Positions 1 to 11,100 of a DNA stretch of 44,087 nt are shown piece after piece (the stretch's first letter is position 1; each line of letters starts with the position of its first letter). The notes below the pieces were generated by a model. The model had not been told where the DNA came from. It saw nothing but the letters and a program-made list of their open reading frames with translations, and did not search any database. The stretch lies in assembly GCA_001579985.1 (NCBI GenBank), contig LRSR01010944.1, forward strand, positions 1 to 44,087, read 5' to 3'. The position numbers were made by a program, and so were the translations under genes. This DNA is from Hypsibius dujardini (taxonomy: Eukaryota; Tardigrada; Eutardigrada; Parachela; Hypsibiidae).

Positions 1-95
1 CAGTGTCTGTGCCAGTGTCTGTGCCAGTGTCTGTGCCAGTGTCTGTGCCAGTGTCTGTGCCAGTGTCTGTGCCAGTGTCTGTGCCAGTGTCTGTG
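1..95. repeat. 12-bp tandem repeat
   Basis: The 12-mer CAGTGTCTGTGC is repeated about eight times without interruption from the window edge, so the array probably continues to the left. It is followed by T-rich DNA. No coding potential is visible. Confidence 0.95.
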
Positions 96-595
96 TTTGT
101 GTTTTTTTTGTATGAGTTTGAGTTCTGGAACTGAGTTTGATCTGGGTCTCTTTATCTGTTTATCTGCATAGCATTACGTTTGTCCATCTTTTCACGCTGC
201 ATAACCAGATTTGTGTGAACGGTTATACAGTGGGGTATGTATAAAACATGTTATATTGTATTTGTAGTTTGTAGTTAGTAGTTTTGTAGATGTAGTTTTC
301 AGTTGTAGTTTTTATTATTTAGTAGTTGCGTAGTTGTACTTTCAAAGTGCAGTTTTAGTTTGTATTTGTATTTACATATATGTTTTTATTTAAGAATGTT
401 AAAATTATTTTAATCAGACCGAGGAGCGAAGCGACGAGGTCCTCTAAGTTGCAGTGCTATGGTTGGAAATCGAGAATGTCTGTGAGTGTGTGTGTCTGTG
501 TCTGTTACAGTCATGGGCGGGGTAACCGCATTCAGTGCTCGCATATGATTGGCCAGTGTAGCCTAGGGCGCCCTACCCTTCGGACCACAGTCTAC
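96..595. other. Non-coding stretch, no gene seen
   Basis: This is T-rich sequence with loose TAGTTTGTAGT-like repetition at 260-370 and a short TG run near 480-505. The open frames are short and show no protein-like composition or splice framework. Confidence 0.6.
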
Positions 596-893
596 TTAAC
601 TGTACTGTACTGTCTCGATAATTTGGTGCTGCGTTTTAGACCCACCCGTACATTATGACTGCACACATTGTGCTTCACTGCAGTCATAATATACGGTGAA
701 TCTTAATTTAAACTCAAACGCTCGAGCTTGATATACTGTACTGTCTCAATCATTTGGTGCTGCGTTTCAGATCCACCGTAAATTATGACTGCAGTAAAGC
801 ACAGTGTGTGCAGTCGTAATGTACGGGTGAGTCTAAAACGCAGCACCAAATGATCGAGACAGTACAGTATATCAAGCTCGAGCGTTCGAATTT
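596..893. repeat. Foldback (hairpin) element with partial third copy
   Basis: The segments at about 711-793 and 811-893 are near-perfect reverse complements of each other. Both contain CTCGAGCTTGATATACTGTA and TTTGGTGCTGCGTTT, so the pair would form a long hairpin. A truncated third copy in left-arm orientation lies at about 596-706 and reads through the loop region. The structure is that of a non-autonomous foldback or MITE element with no ORF. Confidence 0.9.
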
Positions 894-1787
894 TAATTCT
901 GGACCTTCTTCATTCAACACGAGTGTTTCGAAATTTTAGGAAGTTACGAAAACTGCAATTGACTGAGTTCCTCGGTCTTTCCCTCGATCGCATCGATTGC
1001 TAGTTTTTAATCATTATGGTCAAATTGTTGAGCACTGAAAATACAAATTGACCTTGCTGAATCTTGACCCACAGTGGTGTTACATAAACTGCAGTAATAT
1101 TCTGCACACCGCTGTGCTACTAACTCTCTGTTTTAGACCTTTACTTTGTCCGCGAGTGTTTCTTCTCGTCAAGTTTCTAACTGAATGTTTTTAGTTCTTC
1201 GAGTCCGCATTCCCTGACATTAAACTATCTGTTTACACACATATATAAATATATATATAATATAATATAATAAAAATATCCATTATTAGATGCTGTATGA
1301 CAGTCATTAACCTTGTAGTAAAAAACTGTATATTCATGGTCACCATGTGATAATAATTCGTATCTATTTTTATGAACCGTTAAAAATAATCACAACTAAG
1401 TAAATACAAAATATAAACTAAAAAAACAGCAATTAGAAAGTATTCAATTACGTGATTACTTAAAAAACTACATTTAAAAAATAAAAAATACAACTACGAA
1501 GCTACTAAATAAAGCGTGGTGCAAAGCATGGTAGTTGTGGTAGTTTGTACCGTATCGACGCGATCTCAAGAGACAGCTAAGTGCCGCCTCAGTGCAGCAC
1601 ATCGACACACACGCACACACACACACCGGTTTAAATATACGGTGCAAGACTGGCGGAATGCACGTCCTATGGCATTCTACCGTCCCTTGAGATCGCAACG
1701 GAACGGTGCGCACCCGTACTATGTGACTATTTCAAAAAAATGGTGAAACTGTTTTGAAAGTATCAACTGAAATCATTCCCATATCAT
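894..1787. other. Non-coding AT-rich stretch
   Basis: I see no convincing gene. It holds AT-rich microsatellite-like DNA (1237-1275) and an AC run (1609-1626). A weak inverted repeat, with GCGATCTCAAG near 1560 and CTTGAGATCGC near 1686, may mark a degraded MITE. Confidence 0.5.
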
Positions 1788-4700
1788 TCATAATGATTTA
1801 AAAATGTCACTTACAGCGATACAGCCATCATCAGCTTCATCATGATGCGTCTGCGTCTCGCATTGGGCGGCTTCCATAGTCAACTCCTGTGAAAGACAAT
1901 TTAAGAAACGGGATATGGCTACTGACCGAAATTGACAGAACCAGTGGGGACTAATTGGAAGTCCGGGCACTGCTTCCCCCCCCCCTCCAATCAAAGTGAA
2001 AAATAAGGCTCTTTACAAGTTAAAACTTGACCACCCGTGCCGCGATTAGCAAACTTTTGCTGCCCCCCCCCGCCCGCCCGGTCGATTTCAGTCGGCTCTA
2101 CGTCAGCCTACTTCTTACATCTATACGACCTCTCAAACAGCTAAATCGATTTCGATTACTAATGTATTCTCCCGCCCTTAATGACGGAAAGAAATATTTT
2201 TACGGAAAACAGAATAAGTGTACCTTTTTCTTCCAAGCTGTTTGCTTAGACCAGTAGTCTGCAGCCACCGTCTTAACTGTCTCTTCGGAGTCGGGCAGAT
2301 TGGATGACCGAAGTTTCTTCGCAAAATGTGTCCTCCCTGTGACCTTGAACCAAGTTTTGAAGCTCAATTCCGATACCGCAAGGCTAGCGCCGGAGGTACT
2401 GGCAAAAGAAAGGGCTTTTGCCGTTGCAATCATATTTGGAGCGCGCTGCTCAGCCGGAACTGTAGACAACACTTCACTTTCCAGCTGCTCGTCACTGCTA
2501 TCCAGGGCACTGACGGACTCTTCGCGGCTTACTGAGTCCGAAAGCAGGGAGAGGGCATTTCGTGCGGCAGCAGTCCAATCGGTGCCGTAGTCGGTAGCTT
2601 TTGAAATCTCCTCTGTAATTATACACTCAAAACAGAAACATGTCAGTCTTCAGAGATTGCAACCGGAATGGTAAATTTAAGTGGCAATTGTGTCGTTTAG
2701 TTACAAATCCGAATGCGGGGGGGGGATGTTGCTCTTACTAACTTAATTTTAAAGTTAATCAAATTAGCCTACTTCAAAGGGCACATACCCATCGCATTTA
2801 GCCGCGGACGTGTTACTCGTTCCATCTGATCGACGTAGAACACCAGGGCGTTCGCTTTTTTTTGGCCTTTCGAGTTCACATGTTTCGGAATGCGAAGGGT
2901 TACCAGCTGGGAAGTGGAAGCTCCGCAATCAGGATTTTCGCTCAGATAGGAGAGGATTGTCTGCTTATTTCTGGTGAAGGGGAAGTCCGGAAGGTCTCGA
3001 AATGCTCCTGCTCGAACAGCGAAGCACTGCTTCCCGCCAAACGAAACAGTTCAGCGGATCTATTCGTACCACTGAAATAACATATTTATCGCAGTTATTT
3101 ACCCGCTCATGTTTACATGGACAACAATACTCCAACAACGTAAAGCGGAATAAAAGATGGCAAAAGCTAAAACTGTTAAATTAATCAGTTTTTAATGAAA
3201 TAAGTCCAATCATATCATACTGTAAACGGAGGTTGCTTAGTTTAGTTTGTCTAAGGCTACCATTGCAGCTTTACTGCAGTCGAAACAAATTGATATAAGG
3301 TACGTTTTCCGCTTAAATCATTGATGACTGTATCATGTGATTTGTTTTGTGAGAAGTAAGCAGAACTCCAAAATTACTCATCAAAAGTTAGTTCAGTCCT
3401 ACTCCAGTTATTTAAAAAAATTGGTTATGCATAGTTTTACCATTAGTAAGTAAATGAAACGCCTCGTAAAACTGACCGCTGTAGTTGGGTTTTCCAACGC
3501 GAATTGAATAATGCTCTCCACAAATCCATCCACCTCGAAAACCACGGCTGAACTCACGGCAACTGCAACTGTCGGAACTGACCGGCTGATCTTGCCACTC
3601 TGGTACTTCAGCGCGGACGGAAAGGCAACTTGCGCTTGATGTTCAATGACAGCGGGGTAGAAATCGAAATCTGGGCAGAGGATGTGCGAAACCTGCGCAA
3701 AAAATGAACAGTTTTATAAATTATAACGAATCAGTTTCGAATGTATGCAAATCAGTAAAGCAAAGGTAAACACTCACATGCTCAGCCAACGCATAAAATA
3801 TACCCAGGTTGGTACACATGCGATCGAGTCCCGTGTCGTTTAATGTGGTCTCTTTCAGGTGCTTCTTAATGGTTGTTGCGTTGTTTTTTATGGAAACCTT
3901 GATGGAGTCTTCATCGATGTAAAGCAACTGCGGTAAATAGAATGACAAACACTGTGCTCGTTTATAGGCGTGATCTTCATCAGCCGGAAACGGGATTTTG
4001 TCCGGAATCTCGAAAACAATGACGCGGCTTCTGATGCGTACATCCCTGCGAAAGAGGAATAATCAGATTCAGTCATACCAGCTTTTGCTTACCCCTACTC
4101 TGCAAATTACTTGTTCGCTTGCGTCAGAGGCGGAACGGATCTTTTGCGGGGGGGGGGGTGGCAATTTGTGCTGAATGAACATAATAACTTTAGTATGAAA
4201 TTTTGTTTAAACTGAAAACCAAAGAACGGTAATGCTAATCTCATGGATCTACTTTAGAAGCAGCTATGATACTAGTTTTGGTTCATTTGGATGGTGAACA
4301 AAAGAAGAAGAATGTATCCCCCATAACAGTCCTTAAACCAATAAAATAACTGAAAGTGTCCCTCGCCCATCTAGCTGTTGAAGTAGTGATCACCCCTGCC
4401 CTTATCAGCTCTCTTCGCGGCGCTGCAAGTTCATCCAATCTTCATTTATGCACATAATGGGTGCGATTCCAGGAGTGTAAGTCAGGCTGCCAACCGCCCG
4501 ACGGTTCGCGTCGAAGGCATGTTGGAAAAGCTCCCCGTACTGCTTGCAGTTGGCATTCGGTGGGTCGCTAACGGTGATGGGAACAAAGGTAACCAGAGTT
4601 TTCTTTCCATATTCGTGCTCTGACATGTGGTTGTAGCTGAAGGCTTTCCCGTCGTGCTTGTCGGTGCTAGCAATGGTCACTGCAATCTCCGCGAGTCCGG

Positions 4701-6106
4701 TTTTGCCGGTACCGCCAGGTCCGGCGAGAATAACGGAACCGAATTTTTTCTGAAATTTGTGGATGAGGAAATGAGGTATGAAATGAGGTAGGAAATATGA
4801 AAGTACATATGTTAATATACGCTGGATTTTTTGTCTATGACGAGAAAAGAGCGACGCTTTGTGCGGTGTTTTATATTCAGTAGCTACATGAATTGTAGAA
4901 TGAACTTCTGGAGACCTATGGTGATACGCTGGCTTGCCTGTCTGCGGGATGTCTTCAATGTCTGTGTGTCTAACCTTCCAGTAAATCCAGTAAAACTTTC
5001 ATCCCATACAAGGGAGTAACAGGTGGACATGCAGGCATTTACGATGGCTGGCCGGCAAACAGATATACAGACATACAGACACACAGGCAGATAGACAGAC
5101 TGGGTTTTAGGCGGACAATCGACGTTCCATATTTTAGAACGGAATAAAGTAATAATTTTGAGCGCAGTTTTTTATTCTTTAAAGCAATTATTTTATAAGA
5201 CAAGATCTTCAGTTGGAATATGTATATCCATTTAGGATTATTTTTAACTGTGATTTTAATGAATGAATATTACTTACTACTTACTTAGTAAATGAACCTA
5301 TAATTATTACAGTCAACTAAAAAATACATTGGATTGGATACTTCCATTCCCTAAAAATCAACGATTTGCCACATACCCCAAAGGCCGAGCAAGGTGACAA
5401 GGTGAATGTCGCCGATGAAGCTGCGGATGAACTCCGGGAAGTTATCGGTAGGTTGATTCAGACACAATGTCACCATAGGTAGGTTCGGAACGGACGTCAA
5501 CTCGCAAAATCCTGCACCGGGAAGATCAAGCATCTTGAATGAGCGCTTTTCCGGGCAATAAACAAAAGCAACAGCAGGGTTCCAAATGTAGACCTCGTTC
5601 TCCTGGCTGCAATATTCCTGTTGCAGTCCAATCCGCTTCCAGTATCGCCTAATTAATTCCGGATTATTGTTCACCCGTCTGTAAAATGTGACCTTTAAAC
5701 ATGTGTTCCTGCCTAATTATGGTAAACTCAAGTACAAAATGTACTGTACTGTACATATAGTGCTACTATATTCACAGTAGCTTCAAAGTATATATGATAC
5801 AATAGCTACATTATGATAGCAAATCATGACCACCTTACTATGGCTACTACATTAATATTTCTTATCTGTTGTTTATCATTGGTACAGCTGCGTTGGCAAC
5901 AGCGTCCGGCGATAAGTCGGACACCCTTTTCTGGTCTTAACATGGACCACCTCCTACGCTATTCACTGAACGGTCTACTTTTGAACCAGAAAAGGGTGTC
6001 CCGACTTATCGCCGGAAGCTGTTTCAAACGCAGCTGTACAAACTGAAAAGGAAAAGGAAACGTACCTCTCAAAATCAGCAAGCTCGAACGCAATAAACTC
6101 CGTCAT
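1788..6106 (-). CDS. P-loop (Walker A) ATPase-like protein, multi-exon, family not recognised
   Basis: Exons read on the minus strand: 6106-6066, 5678-5377, about 4749-4403, 4045-3778, 3692-3477, about 3026-2789, 2612-2224, 1886-1788 (stop). The third exon carries a Walker A motif GPGGTGKT after a hydrophobic strand, and about 80 residues later PIMCINED, which resembles an AAA+ sensor-1 strand with its Asn. The next exon has SRVIVFEIPDK, like the strand after sensor 1. The C-terminal part is Ser/Glu-rich and lysine-rich. Phases match exactly from 4045 to the stop. Two joins do not: the 5377 donor (phase 1) meets the P-loop exon in the wrong frame, with a six-A run at its start, and the P-loop exon runs into a stop at 4405 before any good donor. 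It could be a decayed gene, contain small sequence errors, or lack an exon I missed. I do not recognise the family and infer only nucleotide binding. Confidence 0.55.
5883..6038. repeat. Foldback element inside an intron
   Basis: The arms at 5883-5934 and 5986-6038 are close reverse complements, sharing CCGGCGATAAGTCGG and ACACCCTTTTCTGG, with a loop of about 50 nt. It sits in the 387-nt intron (5679-6065) of the P-loop gene. No ORF. Confidence 0.9.
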
Positions 6107-7278
6107 AGATCTTGATCCTTGGAAGTAATTGATATAATGGCACCGTCATCGCCGGACATGGCCCTGACGACCTGATAAGTCGACTTTTTGAGCTCACAAC
6201 CCACTTTCACGAGAAAAAAGCTGAAACGAAACACTCAACATAGTAAGAACCAATGGATTTCTTGTGGTACACACTTGCTTTTAATGCATATGTGCCCAAG
6301 TTAAAGCCACCTTTAAGCTTTGGCCCAGTGGAATAGGAGGGTCCGAGTTTGAGCCAATTTCAGCCAGCGCGAGCAGCTGTTTTCGATCGATTAATTGATT
6401 GAGCAAATTTATCTTTTAATAAATCGGTTTTTGGTTGATATCTTGAGTGTTTTTCGATCCCGAATTCATCAATGAAGTGAATACTCAGAATGTCTTGATA
6501 GCTTAAATTGATTTTGGTTGATTTTTTTAGCTCAGATTGCCGGTTAGATTTTGGATATTAATTTTTTTTCCGGTTTTACTGCGTTCTGTCCTCCGATGGT
6601 TGGGGAAGTTCAATTGACAATCAATCAATCGTTGAAAAGCAGGAGCACGCGGTAGCTGGAATTGGTTTGAATTCGGACCCTTCTATTTTGCTGGGCTAAA
6701 GCTTAGAGGATAGCTTTACCTTAGAGTAAAGATCGGTAATCATTTAGATCTGTCACATACTGAAAGGTGTTCGAAATATTTATTGTACGAACTGAGTCAG
6801 TGCAGTTAGAACTACGAAATTTCATCGCAACTGCTTGATGACATAAAAGAGCCTACACTTACCATTTTTTCTTTTCCTCACCACTCTTACATGCAAAACT
6901 AACAACCAGCCCCATCGATGTGTTCTTCGGTTTAACAGCACTCTTGAATGGGCTACCGACAGCTCGTTTAGACCCGTCGTCCCCGGACTGGCTGGTGTGG
7001 ACATTGACGGAATCCACCACTCGGTACTCAAACGACAGGATGCCAATCATGAAGTCGGTCTTGGTTCGGTGACGTCCGCGGGTCGGTTTGTCTTTTGTCG
7101 ATGAAGCTGCGGATGAACTCCGGGAAGTTATCGGTAGTTGTGTCTTGCCGCATTATTTGGACAATAATGCGGTCAAACTTACCGGGGGAAGGGTGAAGTG
7201 TTGCCCAACGACACCATAAGCTCCTCGTTTCGAAGTAGATCGAAGGCCTGATGCTGAAATCGAATTGCCCCTTGGCAT
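6103..7278 (-). CDS. Small spliced ORF upstream of and overlapping the P-loop gene
   Basis: Three exons (7278-7183, 7143-6863, 6220-6103) total 495 nt and give 164 residues with matching phases. The start is ATG at 7278. The first donor is CCG|GTAAGT and the second is AAATG|GTAAGT. The N-terminus is Ser/Thr/Lys/Arg-rich and disordered-looking; the middle and end contain more folded-looking sequence (FSFEY-like and CFFLVKVGCEL segments). I do not recognise the family. The stop TGA (6105-6103) overlaps the ATG at 6106 of the P-loop ORF by one base in the sequence ATGA. In that second frame the reading continues sensibly upstream of the ATG (INYFQGSRSMTEF), so this may really be the 5' part of one larger protein with a one-base frame change near 6135. 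Confidence 0.5.
6302..6726. repeat. Foldback/MITE element with ~100-nt arms
   Basis: The left arm (6302-6399) and right arm (6623-6726) are diverged reverse complements. Shared blocks include AAGCTTTGGCCCAG against AAGCTTTAGCCCAG, and GGGTCCGAGTTTGAGCC against GGGTCCGAATTCAAACC. It lies in the intron 6221-6862 of the small upstream ORF. The GTCCGAGTTTGAGCC-type core resembles the element at 28197-28462. Confidence 0.8.
7099..7137. repeat. Exact 39-bp duplicate of 5413-5451
   Basis: The 39 bases are identical to 5413-5451. Both copies lie in predicted exons on the minus strand. At 5413-5451 the segment is read in the frame giving NFPEFIRSF; at 7099-7137 the open, phase-consistent frame is different and gives a Ser/Thr/Ala-rich stretch. 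Confidence 0.9.
7144..7182 (-). other. 39-nt intron containing a perfect hairpin
   Basis: This is the predicted GTAAGT...AAG intron of the small upstream ORF, only 39 nt long. It contains the perfect 10-bp inverted repeat CCGCATTATT/AATAATGCGG (7148-7157 and 7163-7172) with a 5-nt loop. Removal keeps the frame (phase 0 to phase 0). Confidence 0.5.
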
Positions 7279-8196
7279 GGTTGGGGTTGAAATGATGAAT
7301 GTTTAGATCTATCTAATTATACCTTTGATTATTTGATGAGAAAACAAAAACCCATCAACATATGGGAAAACAGAATAGTAAATTAATTGCACAAGAAAAC
7401 AAAACAATATACTTGAACTATAAAAGGAGAACCGAAGATACTTGAGAAGATCGCAAAAAATCTTTCCTTTGTTGTGCAGCGGTGCGGTACGAGACTACAC
7501 ACGTGGCCATAAAATAATGCTACTCGAGTCAAGCCACCTACGTCGGTTAACGCACACTGGACGAGCTACTTGGCTTGATTAGGGTAGCGATATTTTTTGG
7601 CCACTTGCTCAGTACCGGACATATGCCATAGGAAGTGTTCCACATGTCCCATCGTTTGGTTTTTCTCTATAAGTATGAGTGAGCGCTCCTAGAATGAGCC
7701 ACTTGACTTTCCCGTGCCCTGGAATGGACCACCCTGCAATCAGAATTTCTAGACAGATTTTGGCTATCACCAAAATCCTAAACGACAGAGAATAATTGAT
7801 AACCCCGGTGGAACGTGTATCAAATATGAAAAAAAGCTCTAGGAACATGTTTAAAAAACGAAAGAACTGGACGGTTGGAAAAAGCTCACTATAGAGGTCG
7901 CTGATTATGCACTCACTTATTTGATTCAATTAATTAGCGACAGAGCGCCCCTGCCATCCGGTAGCCCATTCCAGGCCATGGAGAGTAACTTGGCCCGTTT
8001 CACAGCCTTCCCCTCATACCTGCAAGCGTACTGTACTAATGCAAGCGCAACACATTCTTTTGTTGCGATGTCAGGTCATGGCTTGTGTTATTTCATCTCA
8101 AACAATCCTTAAACTGCTTTGAACTGTTCACTTTTCTTTTTATGTGTTAACTCCAATCTTTGAAATACTTTATAACAAATGTGAACGATCTGTCAA
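7279..8196. other. Intergenic region with a dispersed repeat
   Basis: Between the divergent starts of the small minus-strand ORF and the plus-strand CxC-type gene. Apart from the dispersed repeat at about 7690-8030, I see no gene. Confidence 0.5.
7690..8030. repeat. Dispersed repeat, copy 1
   Basis: About 330 nt that align well with 36068-36395. Shared blocks include CCACCCTGCAATCAGAA, GTTGGAAAAAGCTCACTATA and GCGACAGAGCGCCCC. No ORF is conserved between the two copies, so it is a non-coding interspersed repeat. Confidence 0.85.
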
Positions 8197-11100
8197 ATGG
8201 ATTCACCACCGAACGAAGTGGTCTTTATCAACGAACACGGCCTCGATCTTTTTTTCTAGTTAAAAACCTTTACGAGACATTGCCGTTCCTCAGCAGACCT
8301 CAACTGCGGAAAGAATTCCTAAAGGTAAATAGAAATTAATTAATTGTGTTCTGCAGAATTCTACATTGTAAGTTTGCGGTATTAATTAGCAACACACCTC
8401 ATGTATGTAGATTGCGCTTGAAGAACATGGGCAGAGCTTGTTAAAAGATGAGAGTCACCTGGATTCCATGATCAATGCGTGTGCCGCGTTCAAAAGCTTC
8501 ACATTTCAACCTCAACGAGCTCTCGTCCTATTGCCACCTAATCATGTCGTGTGCCCTCGTAAATGCACTTACTCAGATGGACATGGGGCCAAGCGTGAAC
8601 TTGTAGCAGTCTCTCACTCTCCCACTTTTGTACGTATAACTTTTTTGAGCGCGTGCCTTACTCATCATTAATCCTGAATTCTTCTTAAATTACATGCAAA
8701 CTGTTGATAGGCAAGAGTCTATGAGATCAGTGGTGAGGTTCGTCGGGTTCGCGTCATCAAACGAAGGTGTCGCGGCTGCTGCTGTGTGTTGGAATACGAC
8801 ATGCTGCGGTCCGACGAGCGGTTCCAGTTCTACACGACATCACAACCCTATCTTCGCATTACCCCCAGTTGTTATTTTTCCAGACCATTTTGCGAGCATA
8901 TCGTCCGAACTATGTAAGTTGCAGTGCTAATTAATAGTATAGTAGCAGTCTTAGCAGTAATAGTTATATGAATTACAAGTAATAATAGCAATAGTAACAG
9001 TATTTATTGTACGACTAATAGCCGTAGTAGCATTAGTAGTGGCGGTAGCAATAATTTGGTAGCAGTAGTAACAGTAGCAGCAGTAGTAACAGTAGCAGCA
9101 GTAGTAGCAGTTTTTGTAATATTTAGAGCAGCAGTAGATCAATAGTAATAGTATCAGCATTTACAGTAGAACTAGTAGCAATAGTAGCAGTAGGATCAGT
9201 AGTACCAGTAGACTTGTACAATTAGTAGTAGTAGCAGCATTTGCAGTAAGGCCAGCGACAGCAAAAGCAGTAGACTAGTAGCGAGAGAAAGAAAATTATT
9301 CAATTACGGCATATATGTATTTTTTGTTTCAGGGCTTACGGTCGTTCCTACATTCGAAGTGTTTGCAACATTGTGGATGAAAGCACACAACATTTCAGGT
9401 AATAGGAGATGCAAGAATTGAACTAGCTGGCTGCAATAAATTCATCACTGGGTTTTTTTTCGTAGTCTTCAGCCGAAGGTGGATATCGACGGCTTTCTAT
9501 CGACATGAAGTCGAGGCATTCATTCGCAGTGAGCCTGGATTACTTGGCGCTACGTTTCCTTCACAGAATGGATTCGATGAGATTCTACCCTACATTGAGA
9601 GACTATACATTGCCAAGGGCTTCCGATATATACCCAGGGCTCGATGCAACGACTACAACTGTTTGTTCTTTTTCGTAATTGATGCCATCTGGGGGATCAA
9701 TTTTGCTCATTGTGCAGCCCCTGTTAAGGTATGTACCGTTCGCCCTTAAAGTTTACAGTAACATTTGCACGTTCGCAATTCTTTTTGTGAACTCGTGTCT
9801 GGTAGTTTTCGAGTTCGGACTTAGTGTTGCCACATTGCGGCATTTATTAATATCACGTTCGAGCTCATCCTGCTTTTTGGTTCACCATGTCGCTCGTGTG
9901 AGCATTGGTGTGTGGTTTTTTGAGCTTTTATGTGACGTTTGCAGTTGTATTAATTGTGGTGATGGGCGGGACGTTCGTTTTATAGTTGGTCTTGCTCACT
10001 GCTATGGGACTCACTCTGACGTTTATTCTGTTGTTCGAATTGGCGTTCGGTGTTATTCGCTTTTCGATGTTGTTTCACATTTGTGTTGAATGAAAGCGCA
10101 GGGTGATCCTCTTTTACTACATCGTCTTTTATTTTATAGGTCAGCATTGAAGGGTATCCACATCTTAATCTTCCGCAGATCTGTCCACTTCAGCCGACAC
10201 ACAACTCCATTTACTGTGCGGATCATTCCACACTGGCGGCATTGGTCGGTGAGCCGGTCACCAAAGAAAAGCTTTCGGAACTGAGCCGTACTGTAACACC
10301 GGCAGAATTGCAGTCCATTCTGAGCATTCCCGATATGTATATACAACTTATTTGACAGACATTTCCGGTAGAATGGGTAAAAGAGTTTGTGGGGCCAGGC
10401 TTCAACGGCATGTAATGCTATAAGGTCTAAGCGTTGGTTCCGGATAGTGCGACGGTTCTATGTTCTCTTGCAATTAAACAAGGTTTATTGATTGGTAAAA
10501 TTCACTGTGATAACCAATATCTTATTTTAGCGATAGGCCTGCATTAGTTCGATATCTCTATAATGGGCGAATTTGATCGCTAATTTACTTTTTCGTCCTT
10601 TTAACAATTTGAAATCTTTGTATCAAACAATGAAAACTCACACCATACGTACTATCAAACCCGAGCATCATCCCTCCACTCACCAAACAGCGTATTTGCA
10701 TCCTTTGTATCATTGAACCCTCGCACTATCCAGTCACTGTAACACCGAACCCGTCGTACTGCCGTGCCGCTATTCCATTCGTTCCACTCAACCGTCGATC
10801 AATCACACAACCAAACCATTCATATCTCCATTTATACCCTTTCGGCAACGAGCCTTTGTACCACTGAATTCTCAGTACCATGAAACTATTGTATCCTTGG
10901 CTCTTTAGCACGATCGTAGCATTGAACTTGTTGCACCATCATATCATATCATCATATCGTACGATCAAACCATATTACCACTAATTCGTCACCACCATCA
11001 CACCACTATACCCTTTGAACCATTGCACCATCGTGTCATGCGACTCATTGAGGTCACGCTCACACATATTTTAGTTCTTTAGATCTCTGAACCCAATTCT

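Noticed and set aside
1-95. CRISPR-like or telomeric array
   Set aside because: The units are contiguous 12-mers without spacers, in animal DNA, and the motif is not telomeric.
9679-10089. 136-residue open frame on the plus strand
   Set aside because: It starts inside exon 5 of the CxC-type gene in another frame and runs through the T/G-rich intron; hydrophobic composition is due to base bias.
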